DNA of 64,000 nucleotides from Hyphococcus sp. (GCA_028289605.1 JANQON010000005.1:62001-126000); one strand, 5' to 3'; counted from the first letter of the stretch, positions 42,246 through 53,000 are shown. Notes: a model not told the origin generated them from the letters alone. Numbers and translations are program-made.

Positions 42246-44015
42246 TTATTCGCCCTCGACCCAGCTCACCGGAACCAGGCGGCCCTCGACTTCATAGGAC
42301 GCGCTGACATAGCCGCCCTGGAGGCGCGCGATATAGGCGCGGATGTCCGCATCGGCCGGCGCGTCGACGCCGAGGCCGCCCTCTTCCGGCGCCGCCGTCA
42401 TGGGCGGCTTCAACTCAGTCAGCCCGAAATCCATGCGCACGTCATAAGTCCGTTCCGCCTGATAGCGCAGAAAGCGCAGGGCGTTGTGCCAGCGGCGTTT
42501 GACATCGTCATCCGTGCACGTCTCAAGCTCCATGCCGCGTGCGCCCCAGCGCCGCTCCGGGCACATGTAGGGATTGAATGAAAGATCGAAGAGGCGCTCC
42601 ATCACATGGGCGAGATTGAGGCGCATGCGGGTCTTGTCGGACCGCCAATAGGTAAAGGCGCAAGCTTCTTTTTCTTCCTCAAAAGCCGCGGCGAGATCGC
42701 CGGCGAGGTCGTCGCCGTCATAGCGGACGCCGGGCGCGCCGGCCTCAACGTCTTCAACAAGGTGCTGCAGTTCCCGGCGCAGCTCGATAAAACTCACTTT
42801 CAGCCGCGCATCTCGGGACGGCGTAGAATACTCCTCCCACTCGCCGAAGGTGCCGTAAATGTTAGGCGGCAGCTTTTGCGGATGCGGTTTTAAGTGAATG
42901 CGGGCGGTCACTGCATGGTCGACCGCGACCTTGCGCGCCTTAATCGACGTGCAGATCGTCTGCAGCCCGTGCCGCAACTCTTCAACCGGATCATATCGAA
43001 ATCCAGGCGCCGCCAGGGCGCGCCGGACATAGTCGTAATAGCGCAGGGTGCGGCCGCGAAAATGGAACTCGCCCTGATGCCAGACCCCGGACTCGGCCGG
43101 GACGTTGCCGATATACTGTTCCATGGAGAACCCGGGCAGATCTTCGTTTTTCGCCGCTTGCAGCGTTCCGCCTTCCAATGATCCGTCTGCGGAAACTTGT
43201 GCGCCTTCGACGCGGATGGGCCGCCAGGCCTTCAGGCCGGCGCCAAGTTCAGGGGGCGACCGCATGAAGTTGGGGCCGTAGGTCGACCGGGTCACCGTAT
43301 TGTCCGGGTGGGAGGCGACGACCATGACGCGGCCGTCGTCAAGGACGTCGTAGACAATCCCCACATGGCCGAAAATATCATAGGCGATAACGCCGGGCCG
43401 CACGGTTTCGCGGCTGATTTTCACGGGATAAAAATCGTCATGGCTGCGTCCGCCGCCGGTTTCCGGGTGGGTTCGGAACATCGCGGTCGACACTTCCCAG
43501 CCGATCCGGCGCAGAAACGCCGGGGCGTTGGTTACGTAGTTTCGGATCTGGCGGCGCCCGGCGACGATGTTTCCCTTGGTCGAATAGCGGATGTCTTCGC
43601 GGCGGGTCTGATTGAGCGCCATGGCGTTCTGATAGGAAAAGGGCAGACCGTTCTTCCAGGCGTAATAGGCGCGCAACACATAGGCCATGTCGGCGCAGTC
43701 GCCGGGGATGGTGGGATCAACGTCCGAACGATAGGGATTGGCGTCGGATTTCAGACACGCGGCGAGGGAGCCGCAGTCCGACCGGCCGATCGCTTGCACG
43801 AAGGCGGCGTATCCGTCCTCGTCGGCGGGGCTCCATTCGGATTTGTAGACTTCCCAGGCTTTGCCGGTGTTGACCGCGGCGGGAATGTCCGACGCCGCCG
43901 CGCGCGCGCACAAAAGCGCCGCCAAACTCATCGCCAAAAGACCCCATGCGAGCGGGCCTCTCGGGAAAACCTTGGCGGCGGCTGGCGGAAGCGATTTCGA
44001 CCCGACATGCCCCAT
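42246..44015 (-). CDS. Secreted protein with a Cys/His peptidase-like core
   Basis: The 589-residue protein has an N-terminal signal (hydrophobic segment around residues 22-42). A segment GDCADMAYVLRAYYAW places Cys at 107, and PGVIAYDIFGHVGIVYDV places a His at 217. Cys near a helix start with a later GH-V-strand motif is the layout of NlpC/P60-, CHAP- or transglutaminase-like enzymes. The C-terminal half (about 330-560) is a separate helical domain that is not recognised. It could act on peptidoglycan or peptides in the periplasm. It begins ~236 bases from the divergent SPFH gene. Confidence 0.6.
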   Translation of the reverse strand: MGHVGSKSLPPAAAKVFPRGPLAWGLLAMSLAALLCARAAASDIPAAVNTGKAWEVYKSEWSPADEDGYAAFVQAIGRSDCGSLAACLKSDANPYRSDVDPTIPGDCADMAYVLRAYYAWKNGLPFSYQNAMALNQTRREDIRYSTKGNIVAGRRQIRNYVTNAPAFLRRIGWEVSTAMFRTHPETGGGRSHDDFYPVKISRETVRPGVIAYDIFGHVGIVYDVLDDGRVMVVASHPDNTVTRSTYGPNFMRSPPELGAGLKAWRPIRVEGAQVSADGSLEGGTLQAAKNEDLPGFSMEQYIGNVPAESGVWHQGEFHFRGRTLRYYDYVRRALAAPGFRYDPVEELRHGLQTICTSIKARKVAVDHAVTARIHLKPHPQKLPPNIYGTFGEWEEYSTPSRDARLKVSFIELRRELQHLVEDVEAGAPGVRYDGDDLAGDLAAAFEEEKEACAFTYWRSDKTRMRLNLAHVMERLFDLSFNPYMCPERRWGARGMELETCTDDDVKRRWHNALRFLRYQAERTYDVRMDFGLTELKPPMTAAPEEGGLGVDAPADADIRAYIARLQGGYVSASYEVEGRLVPVSWVEGE

Positions 44016-44251
44016 CCGGATAATTTAACGCCTGGTTAACCGGTTTGGGTAGGCCTCTTTCGCGTCGGCGGGCAAAAATCGGCGCCGCCCGTTGCGCCAG
44101 GGCATCGCGTCCGCGGCGCCGCTGTTTCCGGATAAATGCCGGCAAAAACGCTGTATTTTCAGTCAACTAGTGCAAAAAATCGGATTTTCAAGTCTGGCGC
44201 CGCCGCATCGCCGCCACAATCTCGATGGGGGCAAGACGAGGGAGGTGAAGA

Positions 44252-45205
44252 ATGGCGTTTCAGGTATTTATCGCGGCGATGGTGGTCCTCGCCATTTTTG
44301 TCATGTTTTCGGCGGTCAAAGTGGTGCCGCAGGGATTTGAATTCACGGTCGAGCGTTTCGGGCGCTACACCAAAACCATAAAGCCGGGCCTGCATCTGAT
44401 CGTCCCATTCATCGACCGGGTCGGCCGGCGCATGAATATGATGGAGCAGGTGCTCGATATTCCCGCGCAAGAAGTGATCACCCGGGACAATGCGCAGGTC
44501 TCCACAGACGCGGTCGCGTTTATCCAGGTCATGGACGCGCCCGCCGCGGCCTATGAAGTCGCCAATTTAACCCGCGCGATTTCAAACCTGTCGATGACCA
44601 ATATCCGGACGGTGATCGGTTCGCTCGATCTCGACGAGGTTTTGTCGAACCGCGACGATATCAATGAACGCCTGTTGAAGGTGATCGATGCGGCGACGCA
44701 GCCTTGGGGCGTGAAAGTCACCCGCGTCGAGATCAAGGATCTGGAGCCGCCTGCGGACATCACCGAAGCCATGGCCCGCCAGATGAAAGCGGAAAGGTTG
44801 AAGCGCGCGGAGATCCTCACCGCGGAAGGCGAGAAACAATCGGCCATTTTGCGCGCCGAAGGCGAGAAGCAGTCAGCCGTCCTGGAAGCGGAAGGGCGCA
44901 AGGAAGCCGCCTTTCGCGACGCCGAAGCGCGCGAACGCGAGGCCGAGGCTGAAGCCAAGGCGACCCAGATGGTGTCTAACGCGATTGCCGAAGGCGACGT
45001 GCAGGCGATCAACTACTTCGTCGCCCAGGATTACGTCAAAGCCTTTGAAAAGCTTGCGATCTCGCCGCAACAAAAGACGCTTATTCTGCCTGCGGACATG
45101 TCGTCGCTCGCCGGGACCATCGCCGGCGTCGCAGAGATTGCGCGCGAGAGCTTCGGCAATGACCGCCCGCCGCGGCCTAACGGGTCTGTGCCGAAGTCGT
45201 CATAA
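44252..45205 (+). CDS. qmcA: SPFH/band-7 protein, QmcA-like
   Basis: This 317-residue membrane-associated stomatin/prohibitin-type protein has one N-terminal membrane segment (about residues 3-22), the band-7 domain (VPQGFEFTVERFGRY, GLHLIVPFIDRV, ISNLSMTNIRTVIGSLDLDEVLSNRD) and a coiled C-terminal stretch rich in Glu/Ala/Lys (about 190-240). Partnering with an NfeD protein in membrane microdomains is typical, and the next gene encodes one. A GGAGGTGAAG ribosome site precedes ATG 44252. Confidence 0.92.
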   Translation: MAFQVFIAAMVVLAIFVMFSAVKVVPQGFEFTVERFGRYTKTIKPGLHLIVPFIDRVGRRMNMMEQVLDIPAQEVITRDNAQVSTDAVAFIQVMDAPAAAYEVANLTRAISNLSMTNIRTVIGSLDLDEVLSNRDDINERLLKVIDAATQPWGVKVTRVEIKDLEPPADITEAMARQMKAERLKRAEILTAEGEKQSAILRAEGEKQSAVLEAEGRKEAAFRDAEAREREAEAEAKATQMVSNAIAEGDVQAINYFVAQDYVKAFEKLAISPQQKTLILPADMSSLAGTIAGVAEIARESFGNDRPPRPNGSVPKSS

Positions 45206-45292
45206 AGATTGCGCCGCGGAAGATCCGGCGGGCGCGACAAAAGGGAAGGAGCGCGTCCGCCGGCGGCAAGAAGATCAGTAAGGGGAACGAAC

Positions 45293-45766
45293 ATGCAAGC
45301 CTTGATTGAATTTCTGACCACGATGCCGTTCTGGTATTGGTGGGTGTTCGCGGCGCTTTTGTTGGTAATCGAACTGTCCACGGGCTCGACTTACTTTCTG
45401 TGGCCGGCTATCGCCGCTGTCATTGTCGGCCTGTTTTCGCTGAGTCCGGTGGGCGCCTTCTGGCAAATGCAGCTCCTGCTGTTCGCCGCAACCACCGTCG
45501 GCCTGTCCTTTTTCGCGCCGCCCTACGTGAAGCCGTGGCTGCAACGCTCGCAGGCCGATCACCAGATGCTGAATGACCGCGGCGCGCAGAAGATTGGACG
45601 TCGCGCCAGCGTCGACGAAGACTTTGTCGACGGCGCCGGTAAGGTGCGTCTGGGCGATACGTTGTGGCTTGCGGAATCAGAAGACGGTGAAAATTTCGCC
45701 GCCGGCGTGTCGGTGGTCGTCACCCGGGTTGACGGCGTGAAACTCTTTGTGCGGGGCGCCGGCTGA
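45293..45766 (+). CDS. NfeD family membrane protein
   Basis: The 157-residue protein has three or four membrane segments in its first half (MPFWYWWVFAALLLVIEL and onward) and a C-terminal OB-fold typical of NfeD (residues ~95-155). ATG 45293 has AAGGGG upstream; a longer frame to 45209 is less likely. It partners with the SPFH protein encoded 87 bases upstream and may affect membrane quality control. Confidence 0.88.
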   Translation: MQALIEFLTTMPFWYWWVFAALLLVIELSTGSTYFLWPAIAAVIVGLFSLSPVGAFWQMQLLLFAATTVGLSFFAPPYVKPWLQRSQADHQMLNDRGAQKIGRRASVDEDFVDGAGKVRLGDTLWLAESEDGENFAAGVSVVVTRVDGVKLFVRGAG

Positions 45767-45927
45767 ACTGCGGTCGGCGGCAACAAGGGGCTGGCGATTG
45801 TTGCTCGGGCGCGTGTCGCGTCCGGCGAAAATGGTTGGCGGGCCGTTAACCAGCATTTCATAAAATTGCAGATAAGGTGGCGATGACGGCGTTGCCGTCA
45901 ATGCTTGCATATGAGGGGAACGCCGCA

Positions 45928-46191
45928 ATGAGCGCAAAATCGATCACCATTCGCAATGTCCCTGAGCCGGTTCATCGTCACTGGCGCGTACGCGCCGCCA
46001 AAAACGGACGATCGCTCGAGGCTGAGTTGCGCGCCATGCTGAATGCGTTCGCGCGCCAGAAGCGCTCTGCAAAGTCGAGCGCGGCGGGCGACCCCATGGA
46101 ACTGGCGCTTACCGCCGCCGACAGCGCGCCCGTTGGCGAAGATGCGATGCGCCGCGTGCGCGATATCCTGCGCAAAGAACCGGCCGAGTAA
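45928..46191 (+). CDS. FitA-like ribbon-helix-helix antitoxin, orphan
   Basis: The 87-residue protein starts at ATG 45928 with GAGGGG upstream. The N-terminal ribbon-helix-helix is clear: ITIRNVPEPVHRHWRVRAAKNGRSLEAELRAML. FitA-type antitoxins normally sit directly before a FitB-like PIN-domain toxin. Here the next ~360 bases hold no PIN frame, and the next gene is trpA. So the toxin seems lost, or the protein now acts as a lone regulator. The C-terminal ~40 residues, where toxin binding usually occurs, are present. Confidence 0.75.
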   Translation: MSAKSITIRNVPEPVHRHWRVRAAKNGRSLEAELRAMLNAFARQKRSAKSSAAGDPMELALTAADSAPVGEDAMRRVRDILRKEPAE

Positions 46192-46232
46192 ATTCGCCTT
46201 CTTGCCGCTGGGTTTCCAAAAATCAGTATACA

Positions 46233-46249
46233 TATAATCTGCACAGATT
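46233..46249. promoter_or_regulatory. TATAAT overlapping an AATCTG palindrome
   Basis: TATAAT (46233-46238) overlaps AATCTG-ca-CAGATT (46236-46249). A repressor bound here would block the -10 box. No good -35 match is visible at 16-18 bases, so the promoter call is weak. Confidence 0.4.
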
Positions 46250-46285
46250 CTGCATAATAATCTGTGTAGTGAATACTGTTGTTTC

Positions 46286-46305
46286 GCCCCGCCCTTGGGG
46301 CTTTT
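46286..46305 (+). terminator. Weak terminator-like hairpin
   Basis: A 5-bp GC stem (GCCCC at 46286-46290 with GGGGC at 46297-46301) is followed by four Ts. It may end the antitoxin transcript before trpA or act as a leader hairpin. Confidence 0.4.
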
Positions 46306-46553
46306 GTTGTTGCGCCGGATTGCGTCTTGCCCGGCCGATTGCGGGCTTTGTCAATGATACGCGCCGTTGGGTCGGCGCTTGCGCCGGTCTCCGAGCTGAT
46401 GCAACGGCGGCGCGCCGCCGATTTCGAAGGGCGCCTGCGCCGCCTCCATTGCCTGCAGTGCAAGCATTGCCGGCAATCGCAGCAGAGCAGTATATTCCGG
46501 CGCTGACAGCCATCGGGCTTGCATTTTTGCACGGCCGGGCTAGGAGCCGTTAA

Positions 46554-47381
46554 ATGTCTCGCATCACAGCCCGCTTCGACGCCCTCCGGGCGAAAAACCG
46601 CGCCGCCTTCATTCCCTTCGTCATGGCCGGCGATCCGGACGAGGCCGCCTCGCTCGCCCTCTTGAAGGGACTGCCGGGCGCCGGCGCCGACATCATCGAG
46701 CTGGGCGTTGCGTTTACTGATCCGATGGCGGACGGGCCGTCGATCCAGGCCGCAGCGTCCCGGGCGCTCAGGAGCGGTCAAACGCTTTCCAAAACCCTCA
46801 AGCTGGTGCGCGCCTTTCGTGAAACCGATCAAGAAACGCCGATCGTGCTGATGGGCTATTACAATCCGGTCTACGCCTACGGCGTCGACGCCTTCTTGGA
46901 AGACGCCCTGGCCGCCGGCGTGGACGGCCTCATCATTGTGGATTTGCCGCCGGAGGAGGACGCCGAACTGTGCCTGCCGGCGCGCGCCGCGGGGATCGAC
47001 TTCATCAGGTTGGCGACGCCCACGACCGATGATGCGCGCCTTCCCAGCGTCGTCAAAAACACGTCAGGATTCGTCTATTACGTCTCCGTCGCCGGCATAA
47101 CCGGCAAGGGCGTGGGGGAAAACCAATCGGTCAGAGACGCGCTTCAGCGCGTGCAGGACGCATCGGGACTGCCCGCCGCGGTGGGCTTCGGGATCAAAAC
47201 CCCGGAAAAAGCAAAGGAATTTGCAACTTTCGCAGATGCGGTGGTGGTCGGATCCGCTCTGGTCGATGCGCTTGCCGGCGCCCTTGAAGAAGCGCCCGGC
47301 GACGCCGATAATGCCATTAACGCCGTATTGAAACTCGCAAGCGATATTGGGACTGCGGTCCATTCTGCGCGAGAGGAGTAA
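46554..47381 (+). CDS. trpA: Tryptophan synthase alpha subunit
   Basis: This 275-residue subunit cleaves indole-3-glycerol phosphate to indole. The catalytic Glu49 and Asp60 fall exactly at these positions in [15 protein letters not shown]. The phosphate-binding end ([11 protein letters not shown] and [10 protein letters not shown]) is present. It heads trpA-accD-folC. The usual upstream trpB and trpF are missing from this locus. Confidence 0.96.
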   Translation: MSRITARFDALRAKNRAAFIPFVMAGDPDEAASLALLKGLPGAGADIIELGVAFTDPMADGPSIQAAASRALRSGQTLSKTLKLVRAFRETDQETPIVLMGYYNPVYAYGVDAFLEDALAAGVDGLIIVDLPPEEDAELCLPARAAGIDFIRLATPTTDDARLPSVVKNTSGFVYYVSVAGITGKGVGENQSVRDALQRVQDASGLPAAVGFGIKTPEKAKEFATFADAVVVGSALVDALAGALEEAPGDADNAINAVLKLASDIGTAVHSAREE

Positions 47382-47387
47382 CCGCAC

Positions 47388-48329
47388 ATGAGCTGGCTAT
47401 CGAACATTCCTCCGGGGATCAAAAACATATTCAAGCGGGAAGATGACGGTTCGGACAAACTCTGGGTGAAATGTCCCGGATGCGGGGAAATGATCTTCCA
47501 GAAAGATCTGGACGCCGCCCACCAGGTCTGCCCTTCCTGTTCGCATCATCTGCCGATCGAGCCCGCTGATCGTTTCGCCCTGGTGTTCGACGACGGCGCT
47601 TTTGAGGCGATCGAGATCCCCGAGCCGGTGCAGGATCCGCTCAAGTTCCGCGACGAAAAGAAATACGTCGATCGCCTGAGAGAGAATCGAAAAAAGACCG
47701 GACAGCAGGACGCCATGCAGATTGGCGCCGGCAAAATCGACGGCGCCGAAGCGGTGGTTGCGATTCAGAATTTCAAGTTCATGGGCGGCTCCATGGGCAT
47801 GGCCCTCGGCGAGGCGATGATCCGCGCCGCAGAAGAAGCCGTCAAACGTCATGCGCCGCTGATCGTGTTCGCCGCATCCGGCGGCGCGCGCATGCAGGAG
47901 GGCATTCTTTCCCTCATGCAAATGCCGCGTACGACGATCGCTGTTGAAATGGTCAAGGAAGCCGGGCTCGCCTACATCGTCGTGTTGACCAACCCGACAA
48001 CCGGCGGCGTCACGGCGTCCTTCGCCATGCTCGGCGACGTTCATCTCGCCGAACCCGGCGCCTTGATCGGTTTCGCCGGTCCCCGCGTGATTGAACAGAC
48101 GATCCGTGAAAAATTGCCTGAAGGTTTTCAGCGGGCCGAATTTCTGGTCGAAAAAGGCATGGTCGATCTCGTCGTGCATCGCGCCGAGACCAAGTCCGTT
48201 TTGTCAAAGCTCATCCGGACGCTCATTAAGGACCGTCGCCGGCCGACGAAATCGCAACCGTCGAATGTGACGGAACTGCCGACCCCGTCCACAGCTGAAC
48301 CCATCGCCCTAGACAAGGCGGCGGAATAA
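47388..48329 (+). CDS. accD: Acetyl-CoA carboxylase carboxyltransferase subunit beta
   Basis: This 313-residue subunit transfers CO2 from biotin to acetyl-CoA with AccA. The N-terminal zinc ribbon is CPGC...CPSC (residues ~25-48), and the carboxyltransferase core shows [19 protein letters not shown] and [16 protein letters not shown]. The Pro/Lys-rich C-terminal tail is unconserved. It lies 6 bases after trpA. Confidence 0.96.
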   Translation: MSWLSNIPPGIKNIFKREDDGSDKLWVKCPGCGEMIFQKDLDAAHQVCPSCSHHLPIEPADRFALVFDDGAFEAIEIPEPVQDPLKFRDEKKYVDRLRENRKKTGQQDAMQIGAGKIDGAEAVVAIQNFKFMGGSMGMALGEAMIRAAEEAVKRHAPLIVFAASGGARMQEGILSLMQMPRTTIAVEMVKEAGLAYIVVLTNPTTGGVTASFAMLGDVHLAEPGALIGFAGPRVIEQTIREKLPEGFQRAEFLVEKGMVDLVVHRAETKSVLSKLIRTLIKDRRRPTKSQPSNVTELPTPSTAEPIALDKAAE

Positions 48330-48350
48330 TCCTCTGAAGGAACCATCTGC

Positions 48351-49652
48351 GTGAGCGATATTCAGGCGGCGCTTGATCGCATTGCGGCGCGTCGCCCGCG
48401 AATTATCGACCTTTCTCTTGATCGCGTATTTCGGGCGCTCGACGCCCTCGGCGCTCCCCATTCAGCGACTCCGCCGGTTTTTCATGTCGCCGGCACCAAC
48501 GGCAAGGGATCGACCGTTGCCTTTCTGAGAGCGATTCTGGAAGCGGCGGGAAAATCCGTTCACGTCTATACATCGCCCCATCTCGTGCGATTCAACGAGC
48601 GGATCCTTCTCGCCGGCGAGGAGATCGGGGATGCGGCCCTGATCACCGCGCTTGAACGCGTGGACGAGGTCGTGGGCGATGACAAACTCACATATTTTGA
48701 GACCATTACCTGCGCCGCATTCGTCGCTTTTGCCGAGACGCCGGCGGACTTTCTGTTGCTTGAAGTGGGCCTCGGCGGTCGCCTGGACGCCACGAATGTT
48801 CTGAAGCGCCCGCTCGTCACCGTCGCGGCGCCGGTAGATTTCGATCATCAGAAGTTTCTCGGCGACACGCTCGCGCTGATTGCAGCGGAAAAAGCGGGCG
48901 TGTTTCGCGCCGGCGTTCCCGCTGTCATCGGCCGGCAGGATCCGGAGGCTCTGCAGGTGTTGATTGCACACGCGGAGGAAATCGGGGCCGTCGCTTACGC
49001 CATGGGACGGGACTGGGACGTTTACGCCGAACGCGGACGTCTGATTTTTCAGGATGAAGACGGGTTGTTGGATCTTGATCCGCCGCGCATGGCTGGCGCC
49101 CATCAGATGGAGAATGCAGGGCTCGCGGTCGCCGCTCTTCGGGCGGCGGGGCTCACGATCGATAGCGACAACTTGTCTGCGGGGATCGCCGCGGCGCGTT
49201 GGCCGGGGCGGTTGCAGCGCCTGACGCGGGGGCCGCTAGTGGATAGCGCGGCTTTGCTCATGGGCGAGGCGCCGGAAATCTGGCTCGACGGCGGCCACAA
49301 TCCCCATGCGGCGCGCGCGTTGGCGCGCGCCATGGCCGATATGGAAGCGCGCCGCCCGCGCCCGCTCGTGCTGATTGCCGGCATGCAGGCGAACAAGGAC
49401 GCTGCGGGATTTTTCGACGCTTTCAACGGGCTTGCGCGCTGCGTCTTGACGGTCGCCGCATCGGACACTGCCGCGGCTTCGGCGGCAGACACCGCCGCCG
49501 CCGCCGAAGCGGCAGGTCTTCGGGCCAGGCCTTGCGAAAGCATCGACAAAGCCGTCCGCGCCGCCTGCGCCGATATGGAAGGCGAGCCGCCGAGGCTATT
49601 GATCTGCGGCTCGCTCTATCTCGCCGGAGAGGTTTTGAAAGAGAACGCTTAG
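48351..49652 (+). CDS. folC: Folylpolyglutamate synthase / dihydrofolate synthase
   Basis: This 433-residue Mur-ligase-like enzyme adds glutamates to folates. The P-loop is HVAGTNGKGST (about residues 45-55), and TSPHLVRFNERILL and LLEVGLGGRLDATN follow. It starts with GTG at 48351, with GAAGGAAC upstream, 21 bases after accD. Its last 4 bases overlap the convergent trxA. Confidence 0.94.
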   Translation: MSDIQAALDRIAARRPRIIDLSLDRVFRALDALGAPHSATPPVFHVAGTNGKGSTVAFLRAILEAAGKSVHVYTSPHLVRFNERILLAGEEIGDAALITALERVDEVVGDDKLTYFETITCAAFVAFAETPADFLLLEVGLGGRLDATNVLKRPLVTVAAPVDFDHQKFLGDTLALIAAEKAGVFRAGVPAVIGRQDPEALQVLIAHAEEIGAVAYAMGRDWDVYAERGRLIFQDEDGLLDLDPPRMAGAHQMENAGLAVAALRAAGLTIDSDNLSAGIAAARWPGRLQRLTRGPLVDSAALLMGEAPEIWLDGGHNPHAARALARAMADMEARRPRPLVLIAGMQANKDAAGFFDAFNGLARCVLTVAASDTAAASAADTAAAAEAAGLRARPCESIDKAVRAACADMEGEPPRLLICGSLYLAGEVLKENA

Positions 49653-49984
49653 GCCGCAGCTTCTTTCAGTACACTGTCTATCCACGCCTGCAGTTGGCCT
49701 TTCGGCTTGGCGCCCACATGGGTGGAGGCAAGTTCACCGTCATGAAAAATCATCAGCGTCGGAATTCCGCGTACACCGTATTTGCCGGGCGTCAGCGGAT
49801 TTTCATCGATATTGATCTTGGTAATGGTCAGGCGATCGCCATAGTCGGCGGAAAGTTCCTCGAGAGCCGGGCCTATCTGTTTACACGGACCGCACCATTC
49901 CGCCCAGAAATCAACCAGAACGGGTCCGCTGGCGTTGATGACATCCGCATCGAAACTGGCGTCGGTGACAGGTTTGGTGGCCAT
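49649..49984 (-). CDS. trxA: Thioredoxin
   Basis: This 111-residue redox protein has the active site WCGPCK (FWAEWCGPCKQIGP) and the cis-Pro region GIPTLMIFHDGE. It is the main disulfide reductase partner in the cytoplasm. It is convergent with folC and lies 64 bases after addA on the same strand. Confidence 0.96.
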   Translation of the reverse strand: MATKPVTDASFDADVINASGPVLVDFWAEWCGPCKQIGPALEELSADYGDRLTITKINIDENPLTPGKYGVRGIPTLMIFHDGELASTHVGAKPKGQLQAWIDSVLKEAAA

Positions 49985-50048
49985 GGGTTATCTCCTATGG
50001 GGCGCAACTGGCGTTCGGCGCGTGAAGATAGGGCTGTTGGCGGGAAGT

Positions 50049-53000
50049 TCAACCCGGCGCCAGCCAACGGCGACGCGCCGCTTCGAGTAACGATTGCGGG
50101 AGCGGGGTAAGGCGCGCCTCAAACGTCCACAACAGCGCGCACTCAATCTTATGCTGAGGATAGATTTCCTGCAGCAGGCTTTGATACGCGGCCATCTGTG
50201 CGAGATAGGAGGGCGCGGTTTCCGCCGCCGTTTTCGGCGGCGGCCGGTTGGTTTTGTAGTCGACGACAAAAATGGTGTCTGATTTGACGACAAGGCGGTC
50301 AATCTGTCCGTTGACGACGGCGCCGCCGACCTCGCCGGCGACGGCGACTTCAGCGCGCGACTGCGGACCGAAAACCTCGCAAAAGGTCGGATCGTTCAGC
50401 ACCTGCATCACTTCTGAGCGCCAGTCTTCATGCGTGGCCCGCGAAAGGTCGGGCGCCAGCCGCAGCAGCAGCTGCATCGCCGCCTCGTCGCGTTTCGCGG
50501 GCTCGACGTCAGGCAGCAGTTCAAGAAGCTTATGCAAAACGGTTCCGCGAAAATATCTGTCGGCGCCGGTGGGCGACTGCGCCGCGCCCGAAATCGGCGT
50601 CGCCGCATCCGCCTCCTCTTCATCGGCGAGCCGCGACGGCGCGACGCGCCGTTTGGCGGTTTCATGAGCCGCGGGCGACCACAGCCATGCCGGGATTTCG
50701 GCCGTCTCTTCCGCAGCTGGCCTCGTCATTGCCTCAGGCGCGCGTTTCTGCGCGCTCAACAGGCGCTGAACCGGCTCGTCGCTGTCGGGCCAGAACGGGG
50801 CTTTGTCGATCTCGGTCCGGTCGCTGAGCCGGTCAAAGGCGTCGGCGGCGAGCGCATGCCAGGACTTTTCGGCGGTCGCCTTTAGTCGCGGGTCTTTGAC
50901 ATTGCCGCGCTGGACGCCAGCGATGTAGAGCCGGTCCCGGGCCCGGGTCGCGGCCACATAGAATAACCGTCTGTACTCCTCGTAAATGCGGCGTTTCTTC
51001 TCCTGCCGGGCCGCGGCGCTGAAGGCGGTGTCGGCGCCCTTGCCGCCGACGAGCAGGCGCGCACGTCCCGACTGCGCCAGGCCGTCCTGTCGATCATCCA
51101 GCTCCAGGGGAAACCCAATGTCTTTTTCGTTGGGCGGGCGATGGGCGTCGACCAGGAACACAATCTCGCCTTCCAGGCCCTTGGCGCTGTGCACCGTCAT
51201 CACACGGACGGTATCCTGACCGCGGTCCATTTCGCGTTTGATGACGCCGGCGTTTTCCGAAAACCAGTTGATAAACGCGCGCAAAGATCTCGGATGCGAT
51301 CGTTCAAAGATAAGAGCCTGCCGCAGCATCTCATCAAGGCTTTCCCGGGAAGCCGTAGTGAGGCGGCGGTAAAAGCGCTGGCGTCCGGAACGGCCTTCGC
51401 GGTCCTTCGCCGTTTCGAGCACATGGGACAGGAACGCAAACGGCCCCTCGCGAAGAGCAATCGCGCGGGCGCAAGCGATTTCTTCCGCGGCGGCGTCCCA
51501 ATGCGTATGCTTGCTGCGGCGGCGCAGCAGCGATCGCCACAGACTGTCTTTCGTCGCCCGGGCGTATGCGAGCGGGAAAAGATCATGGTCGTCATCGAAA
51601 TCATAGAGCGGACTCTTCAGCGTTTCGGCGAGCGACAGGTCGTCTTCCGTCAGAACGCAGAACCGCGCAAAGGACATCAGATCCTCAACGGCGGGGTCCT
51701 CCATGAGTTTCAGTCGGTCCGCCCCCGCAACAGGAACGCCGTGTTGCGCCAACGCGCCGAGCACCTCATCGAACAAGCGCCCCCTGCTCTGCACAAGGAT
51801 CAATACGTCGCCGGGCGTTATGGGCCGCCCCGCCGAAGGAAGCGTTTCGCCCTTGTCGAGCCAGCCCCGAATGGTTTGAGCAATCCGGCCGCTTAAAACC
51901 CGCACAGGATCATTCGGCGCCGGGGAGTCCACCGGCTTGTCCCAGGCGCTCGCTTTTTCCAGCTCGGGACGCGGAGTGAGCGGCCACAGTTCAACAAGGC
52001 CGGCGTCGTCGGCGCGATTTGAGATATGCGAAGGCGCGCCCTCCCGGCCCAGCCCTTCGGCCGCCGCCGTATCGCTGAAAGCGGCGTCGACGAATTCAAG
52101 CACCGGCGCCGTTGTGCGGAACGACACATCCATGGCGAGATTGTGATAGCCGCCGATGGCAACGCGCTCGTGATAGGCGGCGAGAGACTTGCCGAACGCT
52201 TCTTCTTTCGCCTGAAAGACGTCTGCGTCCGCGCCCTGAAATGAATAGATGGATTGCTTGACGTCGCCCACGGCGAAAAACGTGCGTCGCTTCGCGTCAG
52301 CGCCGGCGCCGCTCAGATAATCGTCCGCCAGCGCCGCAATGACGCGCCATTGTTCCGGGCTCGTATCCTGGGTTTCGTCGACGAGAATGTGATCGATCCC
52401 GAAATCGAGCTTGTAGCGGACCCAGGCGGCGGCCTCATTTTCGAGGAGCGCAATGGCTCTGGCGATAAGGTCGTCGAAATCGAGGGCTGCGACGCCGGCC
52501 TTGGCGGCTTCATAGCTCTCGCGCAGTCCCGCAACAGTTCGGTAATAGGCTGCTGTGTCCGCGAAGATGGTCAACGCTTTGAGCCGCCCGACGGCGTCGA
52601 CAAAGGTCGCCTGCAGGTGGGTAAGGAACGCGTGCGTTTCGGGATCGCTTTTCCGGATCGGCTTTGTTGCGATCTCTTTGCGCGGTTCGCCCTTGTCCGT
52701 CAGCAACAGACGGGCGAGGGCGGCCCACTTTTCGCGTTGGTCGCGCGCGGCGAAGAAGGCTGTGATATCGGCGGCGCGTTTTTTCGGGTTGGCTGTGCCC
52801 TGAGCGAGGGCGTCGTGGGCGCGATGGAGCGCGCCCGCGTCAATCGATGAGATCAGGCTCGCTTGAACGGCCGCGTCATTATCGTTCGGATCGACCTCCA
52901 GTTCGGCCGCCAACGCACGAACCGCGCCGGCGACGCCGTCATGTCCTTCAAACATCCGCCGCATGGTGAGGCCGGCGCGCATCTCCTTGTCGAGAAAGGC

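Larger units (their letters stand above)
46192..46553. other. Intergenic region between orphan antitoxin and trpA
   Basis: This 362-base gap has no gene that resembles a known family, and no remnant of a PIN toxin could be recognised. Its first third is A+T-rich with a TATAAT-like element and a palindrome, followed by a weak terminator-like hairpin. The rest is G+C-rich. It presumably carries the trpA promoter. Confidence 0.55.

Noticed and set aside
43197-44039. 280-codon rightward frame across the secreted Cys/His protein gene
   Set aside because: No recognisable domain; it overlaps a gene with a signal peptide and coherent motifs.
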